Shown here: positions 63,305-64,000 of the stretch, piece after piece | Position numbering within the stretch: position 1 is the stretch's first letter | Layout: every line of letters begins with the position of its first letter | The notes under the pieces: generated by a model | Seen by the model: only the letters and a program-made list of their open reading frames with translations | What the model was told of the DNA's origin: nothing | Database searches by the model: none | Source of the DNA: Taeniopygia guttata | Taxonomy: Eukaryota; Chordata; Aves; Passeriformes; Estrildidae | Reading direction: 5' to 3' | Assembly: GCF_048771995.1 (NCBI RefSeq) | Contig: NC_133024.1 | Span: forward strand, 91,482,501 to 91,546,500 | Length of the DNA: 64,000 bases | Position numbers and translations under genes: made by a program

Positions 63305-64000
63305 CTACAAACAAAAACCCAGGTTAGTCACACTGTGCATGCTCCTATACTGTCTCTCCATGCCTCTGGGCCTGCAGTTGAGACAAATTCATTAAAACAG
63401 GTGAAGAAAATTAACAAGCAAGCTCTTAATTTGAAAAGAAATTTTATTCTTCATTGAAAAAAAAGGTTGGCTAAGTGTGGCATGTTCAGGGGAGCACTCA
63501 AGCTTATCTCCACCCCAAGAGCTGCTCTTCTGCCTGTTTTACAGGGGTTATGGTAGCAGGTCCAGTTGGACCAGCATGGGAAGTGTAGTCCAGCCTACTG
63601 CATTTTCCAGAATAAGAGAAATGCTTTGTTTCCCTATGGGTGGTTTTTACCCATGAAGCAATCAAATTAATTTTTGTAAAAATCTAAGTGTTTTTTCTTA
63701 TATGTCACATTGCACTGAAAAACTTAAAGTTCTTCTTTAAAAAAAGTTGCTAGAATTTTCTTGGGCACATAATTTCTGGTACTGTTTTTATAGATTGCAC
63801 AGTAATCATACAATAAACATTCAGGAGTGGTGAAATAAAGAATCTCTGAATTGTAGAGCTGAAAGTGCAATAATTTTAGAAAATATTCAATTTGATTAAT
63901 TTAGTTTAGAGCTACATAGAATATATGCATAGTTATTTGTGACCTAAAGCTCAGTTTACAACCACGAGCATCCAAAGCAGCCATCAGAAGAAAGGATCAA
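63305..64000 (-). other. COL4A2: COL4A2 intron, 3' part, runs off the window
   Basis: This is the terminal portion of an intron whose donor is outside the window. No further Gly-X-Y coding was seen on the - strand and no repeat was recognised. Confidence 0.75.

Overview
This is vertebrate nuclear DNA, almost certainly from a bird. The genes are intron-split, the interspersed repeats are mostly CR1 LINE pieces (some with the ATTCTATG-type 3' tail), and there are avian-type ERV long terminal repeats (LTRs). The LTRs resemble families I associate with songbirds, so a passerine is my best guess, but the species cannot be fixed from the sequence. There is no prokaryotic content, CRISPR array, operon or plasmid feature.

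The window holds two genes facing each other tail to tail. RAB20 is complete on the + strand. Exon 1 (CDS 1559-1730) lies in a strong CpG island, a single 26.7 kb intron follows (1731-28458), and exon 2 (28459-28979) completes a 230-residue small GTPase ending in a Cys-Cys-Ala prenylation tail. COL4A2 (collagen IV alpha-2) is on the - strand. Its 3' half is present as 22 coding exons between 63304 and the stop codon at 36779-36781. They encode about 1,034 residues: the second half of the Gly-X-Y triple helix with its usual interruptions, then the complete 12-cysteine NC1 domain. The N-terminal half (signal peptide, 7S domain, first half of the helix) lies beyond base 64000. All exon borders were read by eye from GT/AG sites, uninterrupted Gly-X-Y phase and remembered human protein; every junction keeps frame.

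Layout: 1-1120 is upstream DNA; about 1120-2040 is the RAB20 CpG-island promoter and exon 1; 1731-28458 is the RAB20 intron with CR1 relics and microsatellites; 28459 to about 29.5 kb is RAB20 exon 2 and 3' UTR; about 29.5-35.4 kb is intergenic and repeat-rich (three CR1 pieces and one LTR with a perfect 5-bp target duplication); about 35.4-36.8 kb is the COL4A2 3' UTR, with a miR-29 seed match close to the stop; 36.8-64 kb is COL4A2 exons and introns with two more LTR insertions. The COL4A2/RAB20 convergent order matches human 13q34.

The two genes do not form a pathway: RAB20 acts in endosome/phagosome trafficking and COL4A2 builds basement membranes. I found no undescribed biological system. 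The points most worth a second look are the miR-29 site, a lysine in the NC1 domain near the region used for the sulfilimine cross-link, the LTR insertions, and an open in-frame extension upstream of the RAB20 start.
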